Part shown: piece by piece, positions 12,439 to 23,900 of the stretch
Layout of the letters: each line of letters begins with the position of its first letter
Numbering within the stretch: position 1 is the stretch's first letter
Source of the DNA: Eretmocerus hayati
Taxonomy: Eukaryota; Arthropoda; Insecta; Hymenoptera; Aphelinidae
Length of the DNA stretch: 64,000 bases
Direction: 5' to 3'
Assembly (NCBI GenBank): GCA_029851415.1
Contig: CM056741.1
Span: 149,532,522-149,596,521 of the forward strand
Made by a program: the position numbers and the translations under genes
Notes under the pieces: generated by a model
Databases searched by the model: none
Seen by the model: only the letters and a program-made list of their open reading frames with translations
Told to the model about the DNA's origin: nothing

Positions 12439-13503
12439 CAGTAGAATCTCGCCAACTCGAAACTCCCTAACTCGAAAAAAAATACATGTAAAACCACGAA
12501 CTCTCTAAGTCGAATTCAAACTTGCTCACAAAAACTCTCTAACTCGAAAATTCTGACGTAAACTCCTCAACTCGAACTTTTGTCAGATCGCAAATCTAAT
12601 GTTATGATCGTGTCAGTGATTCGTTGACTACCGCGATGGCTCAATTGAAGCGTAAACTACATACACATATTGAGGAAGGCGACAACGGAGATTCTAATTT
12701 TGATGAGATTGTGGGTTCCTGCGATTCCCGCTAAATTCCCTGTACTCTAAGGTCATAGATTGACAGAGTTTTAAAGATTGGATCTGAAGTATTTACAAAT
12801 TTAGCTTTACAATTTCACAATTTTAGGAAACAATGTTGATTCTTTGAAATTGGAGTCTTTACGTCTAACAAAAATGAGTGACTCCATTACGTAATCATTT
12901 CTTGCATTCATTGTTCTATTTACTTGTTTGAAAATACTATCCATCTCTTCACTTTTGGTTCACTGAATGATGCATTATTCTCAATTTTTTTATGGTATGA
13001 TTTGATGATATGACTTACAAGGACAGGTCCAACCTCGCGGGTCCTGGATTCGTCCCAAACTCTGGGAATTATCTTTTCTTGGTGAGAGATGAAGCTACCT
13101 CAAAGAATTCAGTCCCATGGGCCTCCGATCCTGAGATATAGCTGTGGAGATTACCATTGACAATACCGGCCCATGTCAAAAAGGCACACACATATATAGA
13201 TATACTCCCAATGCTAATCTTTCTAGCTGTATCTTCGGACAGCAGGCCCATGGGATTAAATCCTTTGAGATACCTTCATTTTTCACCAGGATTGGATGAT
13301 CTCCAAAGTTTGTGTCGAATCCAGAACCCGCAAGGTTGAACCTCTCCTTGTTAGCTGTAAATTGGGTTCAAAATACATGCTCTCTGAACCCAATTATTGA
13401 TGAGTCATTCTAGTAGCCTGCCTAATTCACGAGCTAACTCAACAACTCCCTCACTCACACTTTTTCCGAGTTTCTTCAAATCCGAGTTAGAGGGTCCCTA
13501 CTG
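12439..13503. mobile_element. Pogo/Tigger-like DNA transposon remnant
   Basis: The termini are CAGTAGAATCTCGCCAACTC at the left and, reversed, CAGTAGGGACCCTCTAACTC at the right. The CTCGAAA/AACTCG wording is that of pogo/Tigger ends. TA dinucleotides flank it at 12437-12438 and 13504-13505. Sub-terminal copies of TCTCTAACTCGAA repeat within the left 150 bp. A short frame beginning ATGGCTCAATTGAAG near 12635 is quickly closed, so the element is non-autonomous or decayed. A 333-bp palindromic MITE lies inside. Confidence 0.75.
13018..13350. mobile_element. Palindromic MITE, PIF/Harbinger-like, copy 1
   Basis: A 333-bp near-complete palindrome flanked by TTA (13015-13017 and 13351-13353). It starts CAAGGACAGGTCCAACC and ends with the mirror. 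It shares the blocks GGATTCG..AAACT.TGG and a centre with TATATAGATATACTCCCAATG with the copies at 17472, 50361 and 55566. It is nested in the Tigger-like remnant and therefore younger. Confidence 0.8.
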
Positions 13504-13505
13504 TA

Positions 13506-14813
13506 TTCTTTCCTTGTGATCACAATAATCAGGAAGTTGTCTCGAGATATCAGATTTTTGCCATTCTTCCTGTCCTCCTCAATACAAAATGATATCAATC
13601 TCGAATGCTGATTTCATCAAGAAAGAATATGAGTACAAACTATGTTGACGAGACATTCCCAGCAAGAAATTGAATGGATTCCCAGGAATTAATCAATTCC
13701 AAATACTGAACTATCTAGTGTCTTTTATTGTGTAATTAATAATCAACAATATCTTTCTTATAAAAATCATGCAAATTCTCTCGTAAAATTTGAACATAAA
13801 TCCAATCAGCCGATGACTCTCATTGGTGTATAAAAAAAAAAGGAATCTCTCATACCATTGACTTTTCATTGTGATCTCGTGTCATAGGTAACAAATTCAC
13901 GAAATTTGGATAGAGTTTATTTATGGAACATATTTCTAAAAAGTCGATCTGGTCTGACTGAGAAATTTTGTCTACGTTCATTCCAGTAACTGAGTCATTT
14001 GTGTTTTTTTATACGTAACAATTTTATAAAAGAGGTATTTCTGTCTGTGTGTCAAATGTAAAATGCGACCATCATTCATGACAAGAATAGGTATACATAA
14101 GTATTATAATGGATTTATATCGTACATATCTGTTCTAAGATCTCATAGACGAATATATGTTAATTGCATTCTAATGAGGGGTTTTTGTGAAGAAGAAAAA
14201 TTATATGAATATATTCCAAGAGAAAGTTTGAAATATCTACAGTGATCAATGTCTTTGAAGTTTAAAATTTTGGGTGGAGTAATTTATGAGATTCGGAATT
14301 ATCCAACTGTAACTCCGTATAACCAAGAGTTCTAACTTTCACATGGATTCATTATTGATTGTTATAAGAGAATGAAATCACTGCATCATACAGAGTAATT
14401 ATATAACATAGGTATAAACTCTGCGATACACCTCAATTTCTCAGTTTTCTCCATATCAAGTGATCTAGCAAACCAATTGTATGTATTGCTACAAAGTGAA
14501 TTTTGGACGGAACCGATGGAATTGCTTGTGCTTTAAGTACAAGCGAAGGAGCTCAAGCTGCTGCTCATATTATTTCAAAATGGCATTGTCTCATATCTCG
14601 CCAGCTGCATTCGGTGAACTGACACGTTCAAGTTCTTCATTAACAGTTCACCCCGACTAAAAATTCTCTCCTGGCTCTGCGAGCTCATCAAACTTCATTC
14701 CATCACGATAAATGCTTCCACCATCACAGTCGTCTACTCAATATTTTCATCGAATTGAAAATTCCACTCGAGTAGACGTAAAGCTCAACAAATCAATTTT
14801 CCCAATGAACCAT
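13506..14813. other. Intergenic or 3' flank of the DAN/NBL1-type gene
   Basis: AT-rich with no gene. The nearest minus-strand AATAAA is at about 13916-13921, roughly 0.9 kb past the DAN/NBL1 stop. It could serve as the poly(A) signal if the 3' UTR is long. Confidence 0.4.
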
Positions 14814-15511
14814 CTAGAAATCCTTCTCATTCTTTTTGCTCTTGTCAATTAGCACATTGTCATGGTAACTGATTTCCTGACCGGCAAGGGCCGGATGCAA
14901 ATAGTGACTCTCTACGTCAATTTTTTCCTTAACGGCATCATCAGCGTCTAGAACCAGCGAATGATGGGGTCCATTCCGATGCAGCATCGCTGCGACCCTC
15001 AATTGACCTTCTTGTAACGATGGTACTTCCTCATCGTCAGGATCCTTCGGAGCAATAGCCGGGAGTTCTGGTGGTGGTGTCAGAGTCGTAGAGGTACTCG
15101 TAGATTCCGAGTTACTCAAATTCAATTGAAGGTCGTCTTCGGGTTCCAGAGCAACTTGGGCATCTGTTTCGATGCTCTCCTGTTGTTGGTCCTGGTGATG
15201 GTGGTGGTGATGCTGATTCCTGTCTTCATCGGTCTCGACATTTTCTTGAGGTTCACTCTCGATTTCTTGGTCATCTTCATCATTGGGATTGACTACACCA
15301 GCTCCTGCTTCTTCGTTATCGTTGACCTCGTCGTCATCGTTCGGTCGATTCAGTTGCTCGTGATTTTCGTGATTCTGATGGTGCTGGGACGATGGGTTCA
15401 GCTGGTCTGAAGTTTGTTGTTGCTGCTGCTGTTGCTCTTCCTGATTGCTGTATTTGCGCAAAAGATCGCTCAATTTGTTCAACAGTTCCTCAGCTCCTGA
15501 GTACTCGCTCG
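14814..15511 (-). CDS. NBL1: DAN/NBL1-type gene, terminal coding exon (acidic, Gln- and His-rich tail)
   Basis: The exon has 698 nt (two bases plus 232 codons including the stop). The acceptor is TTATGCTTTCAG|CGAGCG. It opens ASEYSGAEELLNKLSDLLRKYS, which completes the leucine-rich helix from exon 3. It then has a poly-Gln run, a long Asp/Glu/Asn-rich stretch, a poly-His run and a Ser/Thr run. The last 70 residues are less repetitive (VPSLQEGQLRVAAMLHRNG) and may be a conserved C-terminal block. The phase match with exon 3 (1 then 2 nt) and the continuous helix support the join. Confidence 0.85.
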
Positions 15512-18500
15512 CTGAAAGCATAATTTGAAGAATCATTTGTAAGTTTTACTCGGGAATCATCAATGTGGGTTTCAGAGGAGTCGCGTTTTGGGCCCAAGTG
15601 ACTGGTGAATATACTCGTATTCATGACTTGGATGAACGGTACACATGATCTATGCAGATGCCCTAAGTTATCGGTCCAACATTTTGATTGCATTAATTTA
15701 CAGCACGGGTAGAAATGGTGAGCATTTTTTGGACAAAAACTGGCTAAGTCACATTGTTACCCATCGCTACTATAGCTATATGTATATATTGCATAGAAGG
15801 CCAAAAAAGGGTCTCATTTCTACCAGGGAGGTGATATCATCAGTTTGCTCATTTATATTCTCTGCAGACCTATTATACATGCATTGAGGCCATCTGTTGA
15901 ATTTTGGGTCATCAATTCAGCGATATTCATGATCAAGTGCTTTTCTTAACCTTCTACATTTTTTGAATCTTGTATCTGATTCGATAAGATTTGTCGTACA
16001 TCTGATTGTACCATTCTCTTCTTGAAAAGTTGTTATCTGACAAGTTCTATTTCAACGTGGGAGCCCCTATCAGCGAGGACACTTGTTAATGTATACTTGA
16101 AAAAGATCTAAAAGATCACAAGTCTAATCTTGGCACATCATCGATTGTCACATCATCTGACAAACAAGAAAAATTGAGAATGAGTCGACAACTGGCAATT
16201 TTTAATTCTACATGAATTTCACTTTTTCTGGAGACAAGAATTTTGCTGCATCATCCCAGCATCGAAACATTTTTGACGATATCAACCAGAATCGGTGCTA
16301 TTTTATTGTGGTCATCCACTCAAAATTATTTCTTCATTTATTTTTCTCGAACACATTATCAGCTGAGATCTTGTTTTCATTATACCCAGAGCGTTTTTAA
16401 TTATCCACAGGTCTAGTCTGTTACCAGCCATCGGTAAGATGCTCACTATGTTGAATTGAAACAACTACAACGGATGTTGATGATTACTTCCAAAATCTAT
16501 CAATCTCTTTATCTCGTTGAATATTGTATGGGATTTTATATAGTTTGAAAGATACAATCACACGATCGAATGTTCTGGAACTGATCTGCACTGATGATAG
16601 ATGAAATCTTTCTGATACAGTTATAACACAATATTTGTCCTCGCTTGTTTTCACTTATAGAAGTAACGATCATATCTTAGATGTAGATTGTGATTTCAAA
16701 TACTTAATTACTTGGTAATGGTGCGTTGAAGCATTTTCACGAAATATAAATTGATGTCTTTCATTCAAACTTTCAGAAATAATCAACTTCAAAACTTGAG
16801 AAGGATTGAGAAAAGATTCCCAAGCCATAGGTATGGTGCTTGATGAAAACTCGTGAGGTTTCTTCAAATTAAAACGACTCGAATCATCCTAGAACCTTGA
16901 TATCTCGAGTCCTTACAATTAAGCTTGGAGCAGAACTGAAAAGTGACCAGTGAGAGTAGTCTTCCATATAGTTGATGCTGATTGAGAAAAATTCCCTGAC
17001 TTGATTTTCATCTGCTAAATCCACGATGTCTTACGACAAACAAGAAGATATTCAAAATGAGAATCATATCGAACGGCCATCCGTCGTGAGGGAATCTTGA
17101 CTTTCTTCAATTATGCTTCTTAGTAAGAATTCGCTATCGGCTACGCAAATTCCGTGATTCCTGCACATGTTGTATATGATATTGAATCACCACGTGTTTC
17201 TACGATCGTAGCAATTAAGTTCTGGTCCAATGGAACAAGTGATTTCCATTAGGATTAGAGATCTTTCCCTAACGAAGAACCTTAAAACTCATATCTTCTA
17301 TCAAAACTGAATATTCTCTTGAACTGAGAAACTCAGGATTCTAGTGATATTCGTGGGCTTAAAAATCCACACTTCGATAGAATTCATTATTCTGATTTAT
17401 CTCATTTGCTCCGTTGTACTAATTCCGGATCATATTCCTGAACGCATGACTAACAAGGTGCCTCTGACTAACAAGAGGAGGACCAGGATCATGAATCTTA
17501 TCCAATTTTTTTTTACAATTTTGTATCACCCAGTATATGAAGAATTCAGAGTAGCTCCGTCAAATGGGCCTTCTATTTAGAGCTACAAGCAAAAACGTTA
17601 GCATTGCTAGTATATCTATTTACATGACTTTTTAACACAGGCCTATACGGACGATGGTAATGTCATAGGCTGTAGCTTCGAACAGGAAACCTATTTGACA
17701 GAGTAACTCTGCATTCTTCATATTCTAGGCGGTACAAAATGGTGAAAAGAATTTGGACTAGTTTAGTGATCCGGACACCTGGTCTTCTCCTTCTAAGTGA
17801 TGACTGAATTGAGATGGCTTAAAATGCTCAAAATACAAATCAGATTCTGGAAAATGACAATTGATCATTCTTCGTTCACCATTTTTCTTCACTCTTTAGA
17901 CTTTGCTTTATTACAGTGTTAAGATTTCTGAAGCGATAAAATACTGTAATGACTACCGAGGAGTGCATTTTTACCAATTTCTCTTTAATACACATATATC
18001 TAAGGTGACAGTACCTAGATCCTTTGGGATTCTTCACGATTTGGTTGTTCCTAAAAACCTTCAATTTTTATTCTATCATTTTCTCAAGATACGGTAGAGA
18101 CAAATGCAATTTCTCCCATCTTATGTCCTGCATTACAAAGACTTCCTTCAGAGTTGATACGATGAGAAACAAATCGTAAAACGCGTCACCTTTGCACACA
18201 ACGTGTGTAGTTTCCGAGCGAAAATTTTGAATTTTGCTTCACACAACATCAAACTCCAAATTGTCAATGGGAGATGATTGGTTAAGATAAAAGCATTGGA
18301 GATCAGCAATTTGACCCAGCATGACCTGGTATTTCCACTTTGATCGCCATTTAATGAATGAAAGCTATTGCATCGCGATTAGTTGTTCCTCATATTAGCC
18401 TGACGATACGCTATTGATCAGTCAAAAAATCTGCAGAGCATGAAACGCGCTATCGCGCAGGTGACGATGGGGCCAAATTCCGTCAAATGATACCTCACCG

Positions 18501-21500
18501 TATCTTATATAATTCTATGCAAAATATGGATGACTTCCATTTCAGCACTGAATGAACTCATGTAGAGAATTCGAGTGGAATTCCGTGGGATACCGAAAAT
18601 CGCATGTTATCGGGATATTGTATTCCAGGTAACTCTTGATTTCTGGAGTTGATTTGGTTGCACGCGTAGACGCGGGTTGCAGAGAAGTTTCGAGATTTTG
18701 AATAAAATTAAGTGGCTCAAAGCCATCTCGAAGTTCTTGTAAATTGATCAATGAGGACCAGGGTGAGTGAAATTATTCACTCGTTGCAAAAATATACTTT
18801 ATTTATTTTGCGACGTTTCGTCAGCTAATGCACCGACCTCATCAGGCTTAGGTATCTAGCCGACGAAACGTCGCAAAATAAACAAAGTATATTTTTGCAA
18901 AGAGTGAATCATTTCACTCACCCTGGTCCTCATTGATCAATTTACAAGAACTTCGAGGTTCAATAAGAGAGGACAAATCAAATTGCTGCCATCGGCTCAA
19001 AGCAATGTTAAGGGACATATGTATATAGAGTTTGAAGAATTTGTTCGATGGAGATAACATATCTCACAGTTAAAATGCTGTTCCAACATCGATGTGAGAG
19101 CAGTCAGCAAATCCCGAAAACAATGTTAGTCCTTTAAGCACGACGATCTCATGAGGTTTACGAGTGCAAATTTTTCGGCCCCAATATTTGGTTCAGCAAG
19201 GGAAATAAAGTTACTTGATTTTTTTACTTCGACCCGGAGGCTAAGCGGCCCTGTGGCATCAAAACCATTTTTGCATCTATTCGTGTTTATTTTCGAGGCA
19301 TATAGTAGAAACTGGCAACGTTCGAATATGGAGATTTTCATGCCTGCTTTTTCATGGTTTCATGCAATTAGATTATCGGTGCTCCTCCACGCGATTACTC
19401 TACGCGAAATCGTTTATTGGCTGTGGTCATTTTCCACGGGACTGTTTGGCCCAATTTACAACTTACTTGATTTTTTTCACCATGTGGAAAGGTAGGCTAC
19501 TGGAAGAAAAAACGAAGCAAACTGATCGACTCTTGGCGCGTGAAGCTTTTTAAAACCTTGCTCCAAATGTTCGCTCATTGAATAGGACTTATATATACGA
19601 TCAAATTCCACGACTAAATAATCATAAGTATGCCAGTGGTCTCACCGAGCTTCTCCAGCTTCTCGAGCTTCTGCAAGCTCTGCAGTTTGGCCAACTTGTC
19701 AGCTCCCAGGGCTGGATCGTTGATCTGCTTGAAAAGCTGCAAAAATCGCTCGTGAGCACCTGGCCCATTAGGCGCACCCTCGCCCTGCTGATAATTTCTG
19801 CTTGCATTCAAATTCGGATTCAGTAACAGATCAGGGGTTTCTTGTGACTGGCGCCCCATTTCAGACTCTGATGCAGCTATCTCAACCATTTTCTCCCCAA
19901 CAACGTTCGGCGACGCCGCCGAGGACGATGTCGGTAACGAGAGTTGCGTCGGGGCATCAGACCCCTCGCCGCCTCTGGCACCAAATTCGGCTTCCCTAAT
20001 ATCTGTCTCGTTGCTCGGATAGCTATTGATAATGCTGGGGTTAGTAGTGGTACTGCTGGTTGTAGGGTCCTCAAAGCTCGTCTCGTTGAAATGTTCGACG
20101 ATCTGCGGCGCCAACGATGAGGACGAGGGATCCTCGATCGTCTCGGCGGACGAAGAGGCGGAGGAGGACCCAGGCGCCGTCGGGGCTGCTCCTGATGTTG
20201 GGTGAGACTGAGTTGTTGTTGGCGTTGGCATTGGTGGCGGCAGGCTAGTTGGCGCCGACGCCTGGTGTAACTGCTCGAAAATCTGCTGCTGCTGATGTTG
20301 TTGCTCTTGATGAGGTGCTGTTGGAGAAGCCTGGGGTACCGGAACAGGTGGTATTGCTAAGGATGCGATCAGACTGTTCAGGTCGGGCTTTATACGAGAC
20401 GACTCGGCGCAAGAGCTACACGAACAGTTGGTTATTATCTGCACCTTCTTCTGCATCGTCGTTGGGTTATCGTCTTTGTCTTTGCAGTCCAGAGTTACCT
20501 GTGGTCAGAGAATCACAAATTTAGATTTAGGAGGGTAGGCCTCGTGTGTCGATACTTTTAAATGGGAGCAATTGCCATGAAATCGATTCTCGATCAGCAT
20601 GGAAGGGATTCTACAGAGGTGAGTGGTTTTTTTGGGACCAAAATTGAGGAAATGGAGATTTAAAAATTAACGAAGCCCTGTCTCTAGAAGCACGATCCTG
20701 TGTGAACAATCTGCTAACAGATATGAATCATACATAAGATGAGTTTTTGCAAGATCTGTGACCAGTGTATCTGACGACTATCGAACATGCAAAAACTTTC
20801 TACAAAAATTAGATTTATGTTTTTTATCTTTCAAGCAAAAGACTTGTCAGCCATTATCAAGTGGTTTAAAGCAAATATGAACACTGATATTGAAAATCGG
20901 TATAGGTTATTAGGAAAGTTCGGCAGAAAAATTGTATTTTGTCTCTTACAGTGTGCCAAATACTGTCAAGGGGCTGGCAAGAATCACAGTAGGGTCTGAT
21001 AAGGTCACCCGGTGCGGATGGCTCACTGTGTGGCACCATGTACGAGAAGCATGCGCCCACGCACACATTATTGTCCAGCTCCTTGGGCGCGCACTGAGGC
21101 CACGTTACGACTTGCTTGATCGGTTCAGTTTTGCACCAACTCTCTTTGTCAGGATAGAGCACGATGTTGTGTACCTGTGCAAGCGAAAAATAGTATCAAT
21201 TCACTACTTGATCGTCATTTCCATTGAGGTTCGGGTAATATATATTTGGAATTTTTTTAATGCCCAGGGAAAAAGCTCAATAGTCGTGTTAAAATTAACT
21301 AGAGGGTATGGTAAGGAGCGATCTATTTCCAAGTCCATTTTGCAATCGAAAGATCAGTCAGATCAGTTTTGCGATTCCTGGCGGAAAACCTATCTTTTCT
21401 TAGGAATCTGAGAAGCCTCCAACTTCTATAGGACCTTTCTTAATTGAAATTAATTTTGATGAATGGATCTAGAAAATTCTCCGGTCCTAAGTCGGAGGCG

Positions 21501-22643
21501 AGGGTCAAAATCGTCGAAAGGAAAGAAATCATAAAAAATCTCTCGGAAAAACACTTTACCGCTCACAGAATACGATTTTTTCCTTCAAATTATCGGTCAA
21601 TGAAATGTGCCCTCAGTACAACTCAGTACATCTCAGAGCGATCCCAGGAGTATTTGCACAAGTTTTCAAAACTTTTCCGGAAGGTTTATGTGAGAATGAA
21701 CAAAATTCCGTTGAAACGTTACATTGCCTGTATTTTTTCCATCCTCAAAAACTAATAAGACTCATCACTTACACACAGACTATATCACATCATCTGGTAT
21801 GGAGTAAAAACTTCCACGATTATTTCTCTCGTGACGATTTCATTGCGAGAAACTAATCTCGTACGATTACATCAAAATTCGACATTGAAATGTCAATCAG
21901 AAGCTCATATCGGAATAAAACCACATTCATGATCCTTCAGATCAATATCAACGCATGATCCAATCAGCAAATTCAAAATTGCATCCGTCATGAATACCCA
22001 CCAGCACCACCATTTGGAGTGCAAAGAATGATCCTCATTAAAATCGCGAAGATGACACAGCACTTGCAGATACAAATCGTTTTCAGAATTGCAAAGTGCG
22101 GCAACCATCGAACTGAGTGAAAAAAAAGAAAAAAAAACACAATGGAGCATTCGGATTATTCCATTGTATTCTTCGCGTGCTTTTGAGATATGGACACCAA
22201 CCGCATGCCTCCGATCTTTGAACCGTATAGTTACCTCGGGTAGAGCGCGTGAGAGTAAGTGTCCATACGGCACAGAGCGAGTGTTTCCGTGTCACGCGCA
22301 TTCGTTTCAACCCATACCATACCTTGTATGCCCCAAGTGGTGAGGCGAAAGAAGAAAAAAAGAAGCTGCATAATCGCTGGCAAATCGCCGCAATAAAAAG
22401 AGGCATCTCGCGCCTCGGCGAGTCAAGTCAGCCCTCTTGGCGCGAAATACAAAACGAAAAGCAAAAAGGGAACGCGAGCCCATGCAGGCCAGCATCATTG
22501 AGGTGCCCAAAAGGGAGGATGGTCAGCAGAATGAAAGAGAGGGGGATAGAAATACACACCTTGTGTTCTCGGTGAGCTCGCAGCAAGCTCAAGTGCGCCA
22601 ACAGGAGCGTCAGAGACGTGCCGAAATTACTGAGCAGACCCAT
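14814..22643 (-). CDS. NBL1: DAN/NBL1-type cystine-knot secreted protein with long low-complexity tail
   Basis: Four coding exons join in frame (22643-22560, 21174-20950, 20498-19646, 15511-14814) to give 619 residues. Residues 1-28 form a signal peptide with a Leu-rich core. Residues about 29-133 are a DAN domain with ten cysteines at 42, 56, 66, 70, 91, 94, 108, 128, 130 and 133, including the CxGxC knot (66-70), a CDSC pair and the closing CSCSSC. The motifs LYPDKESWC, CFSYMVP and SIWHTVTLDC resemble vertebrate NBL1 closely. DAN-family proteins bind BMP ligands outside the cell and block receptor access; a BMP-antagonist role here is inferred from the family. After the knot comes a tail of about 485 residues rich in Ser, Pro, Thr, Gln, Asp, Glu and His, far longer than the tail of about 50 residues in vertebrate NBL1. 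Introns are 1,385, 451 and 4,134 bp. Untranslated exons are not resolved. Gremlin or Cerberus identity is less likely because the motif wording follows NBL1. Confidence 0.9.
17472..17793. mobile_element. Palindromic MITE, PIF/Harbinger-like, copy 2
   Basis: A 322-bp palindrome flanked by TAA (17469-17471 and 17794-17796). It starts CAAGAGGAGGACCAGG and ends CCTGGTCTTCTCCTTC. Its centre contains TTAGCATTGCTAGTATATCT and GGTAATGTCATAGGCTGTAG, shared with the other copies. It lies in DAN/NBL1 intron 3. Confidence 0.8.
18727..18957. mobile_element. Highly conserved 231-bp palindrome with CGACGAAACGTCG loop region
   Basis: Arms of about 106 nt match at roughly 95% around a short loop. CTCGAAGTTCTTGTAAATTG opens the left arm and its mirror closes the right. 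The high arm identity suggests recent origin or gene conversion. Direct target duplications are not visible. The minus-strand loop side (18874-18810) contains CTGATGAG and GACGAAACGTC, reminiscent of a hammerhead core. Confidence 0.85.
19646..20498 (-). CDS. NBL1: DAN/NBL1-type gene, coding exon 3 (end of knot and first tail segment)
   Basis: The exon has 853 nt (284 codons plus one base). The acceptor is CTGACCACAG|GTAACT and the donor GAAGCTCG|GTGAGAC. It begins VTLDC, closes the knot with NCSCSSC at residues 127-133, then runs into a Pro/Gln-rich and Ser/Thr-rich linker. Its last 40 codons encode an amphipathic Leu-rich segment with repeated KL and EKL that continues in exon 4. Without splicing the frame soon hits a stop after GETTGILMII, which supports the donor. 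Confidence 0.9.
20950..21174 (-). CDS. NBL1: DAN/NBL1-type gene, coding exon 2 (first part of cystine knot)
   Basis: The exon has 225 nt (75 codons, phase 0 at both ends). The acceptor is TTGCACAG|GTACAC and the donor CACACT|GTAAGAG. It carries six of the knot cysteines, including CVGAC and CDSC. It is the most conserved part of the gene and the basis of the family call. Confidence 0.93.
21175..22559 (-). other. DAN/NBL1-type gene, intron 1
   Basis: A 1,385-bp intron with GTGTGT..CACAG ends. Its 5' part (22200-22450) is moderately GC-rich. Open frames on either strand look random. Confidence 0.65.
22560..22643 (-). CDS. NBL1: DAN/NBL1-type gene, coding exon 1 (signal peptide)
   Basis: This 84-nt exon encodes 28 residues, starting at an ATG in good context (CCAAGGATGG). 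The product has a hydrophobic core (LTLLLAHLSLL) followed by charged residues, as in a secretory signal peptide. It ends AAG|GTGTGT, a usable donor, in phase 0, which matches the phase of the next exon. The assignment rests on phase, position and signal-peptide character, since signal peptides are not conserved in sequence. An upstream non-coding exon could exist. Confidence 0.75.
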
Positions 22644-22675
22644 CCTTGGCCTGTCTTTCTCCTGTGAGCCTCTTC

Positions 22676-22701
22676 ACATATATATAAATATATTTATATA
22701 T
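22676..22701 (-). promoter_or_regulatory. TATA-rich block just upstream of the DAN/NBL1 start codon
   Basis: A TATATAAATATATTTATATA run lies about 35-60 nt upstream of the ATG at 22643. It could be a TATA box with a short leader, or simply a microsatellite. No second core-promoter element is clear. Confidence 0.2.
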
Positions 22702-23900
22702 GAATTTCTGGGCTCTGGATCAGCTCTCGCCTTTTCTCCGCTTCGCACTTTCTGCTTTGGCCTGAAACACAGAGAACAGCATATATGATAAATACGAAGG
22801 ATGAGATCGAGGCACACCTGATGATGAGAATATGTGAATTTAGGGCAGAATGAGAGAAAGAGGACGCCCGCACGAAAAGGAGGAAAGCAGGCGCGAGTAA
22901 ACGCGCACAATAATGATAAAGGGAGCTGCGAGGGCCTGGTTCAGAGCGATAGCTATTAAGTGGCGCCGAGCCGACTTTTTTTTCTTACTTCCCTTTTCTG
23001 ATATATATATTTTTTCCTTTTTTACATCGTCCTGCGGGACCATATAGGATCCCGGTGAGCACTCGTGTCGTTTTATTGCAAATACACGCGCTCGCTGTCG
23101 TCTATATATATTTCTGACGGTCGGCTTTTGTTTTTGGGGGACCGGATCGGCAGTCGGCCACTGCTCGTTGCCGTAAAACAAGACAAGAGAAGTAGTATAG
23201 GGACCAGTCGCGCGCGCGACGGCAGGACGGCGGCCGTCGTCGTCGGTCGGGAGCCTATACTCTTTCAATGCAACACAAAAAACGGGGCGATGCGGTAACG
23301 GGCTAAAAATAAAGATCGCTAATTGCCCCTGTGCGAATTGTGCATGCGCAAACGAGGCCCAGACGCCTTCTCGTAGTGACTGAAATTTTGTTGAACTTTT
23401 TTTTTCTTTTTTCTTGAGCGATAGGGGTTTATGGGGTGGACGGGATACGATGGTGTTGGCTTGAGGATATCGTAACAATTAACTTATTTCAATTTTTATG
23501 GCTCACTACCGAGCGTCTGCACTCGAGTCTCGAATGCATTTTGAGGTGCTTTGATATACCTAAAGAGTGACTCACCCAATAAACGGTCCACTTGACTTGT
23601 TGCATTCATAATATCATATTCGTATGCATGAGTGAATGAGAGTGTATGGATAAACGAGATATGTGCTTCCAAGTGGTCTCGGCATCGATTTCTCTTGCGA
23701 TATTTTGGAGATGTGAATTGGCTGCATCCGTGAGCTTTGGCTCCTTCTTCACGGCTTAATCGGACTGCGTGGGTTTGACGCACGACGCACCTCGATGTAG
23801 GTAGCCCGTGTCCCACCATACCCGGACTCGATCTACTTACGCGCGGCAGCCGGACGGTTCGCGAGCGCTCGGTCACGTGGTTTTCAAAAATCTTGTTCGT
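22702..23900. other. GC-raised region upstream of the DAN/NBL1 gene
   Basis: No convincing exon is seen. The stretch is richer in CG dinucleotides than the surroundings (CGCGCGCGACGG near 23210; CCGGACGG and GCGAGCGC near 23850) and has short polypyrimidine runs. This fits a 5' flanking or promoter area. Open frames here, including 126 codons on the minus strand at 23876-23496, resemble nothing I know. Confidence 0.3.

Larger units (their letters stand above)
15512..19645 (-). other. DAN/NBL1-type gene, intron 3
   Basis: A 4,134-bp AT-rich intron with GTGAGA..TTTCAG ends. It holds a palindromic MITE (17472-17793) and a separate palindrome (18727-18957). Otherwise nothing is recognised. Confidence 0.8.

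Noticed and set aside
15126..15410. Plus-strand frame of 94 codons rich in Val, Ile and Leu
   Set aside because: Antisense shadow of the low-complexity DAN/NBL1 terminal exon.
18810..18874. Calling a functional hammerhead ribozyme
   Set aside because: Core and stem II fit, but stem I has at most two pairs by eye; kept only as a finding to test.
20249..20524. Plus-strand frame of 91 codons
   Set aside because: Antisense shadow of DAN/NBL1 exon 3.
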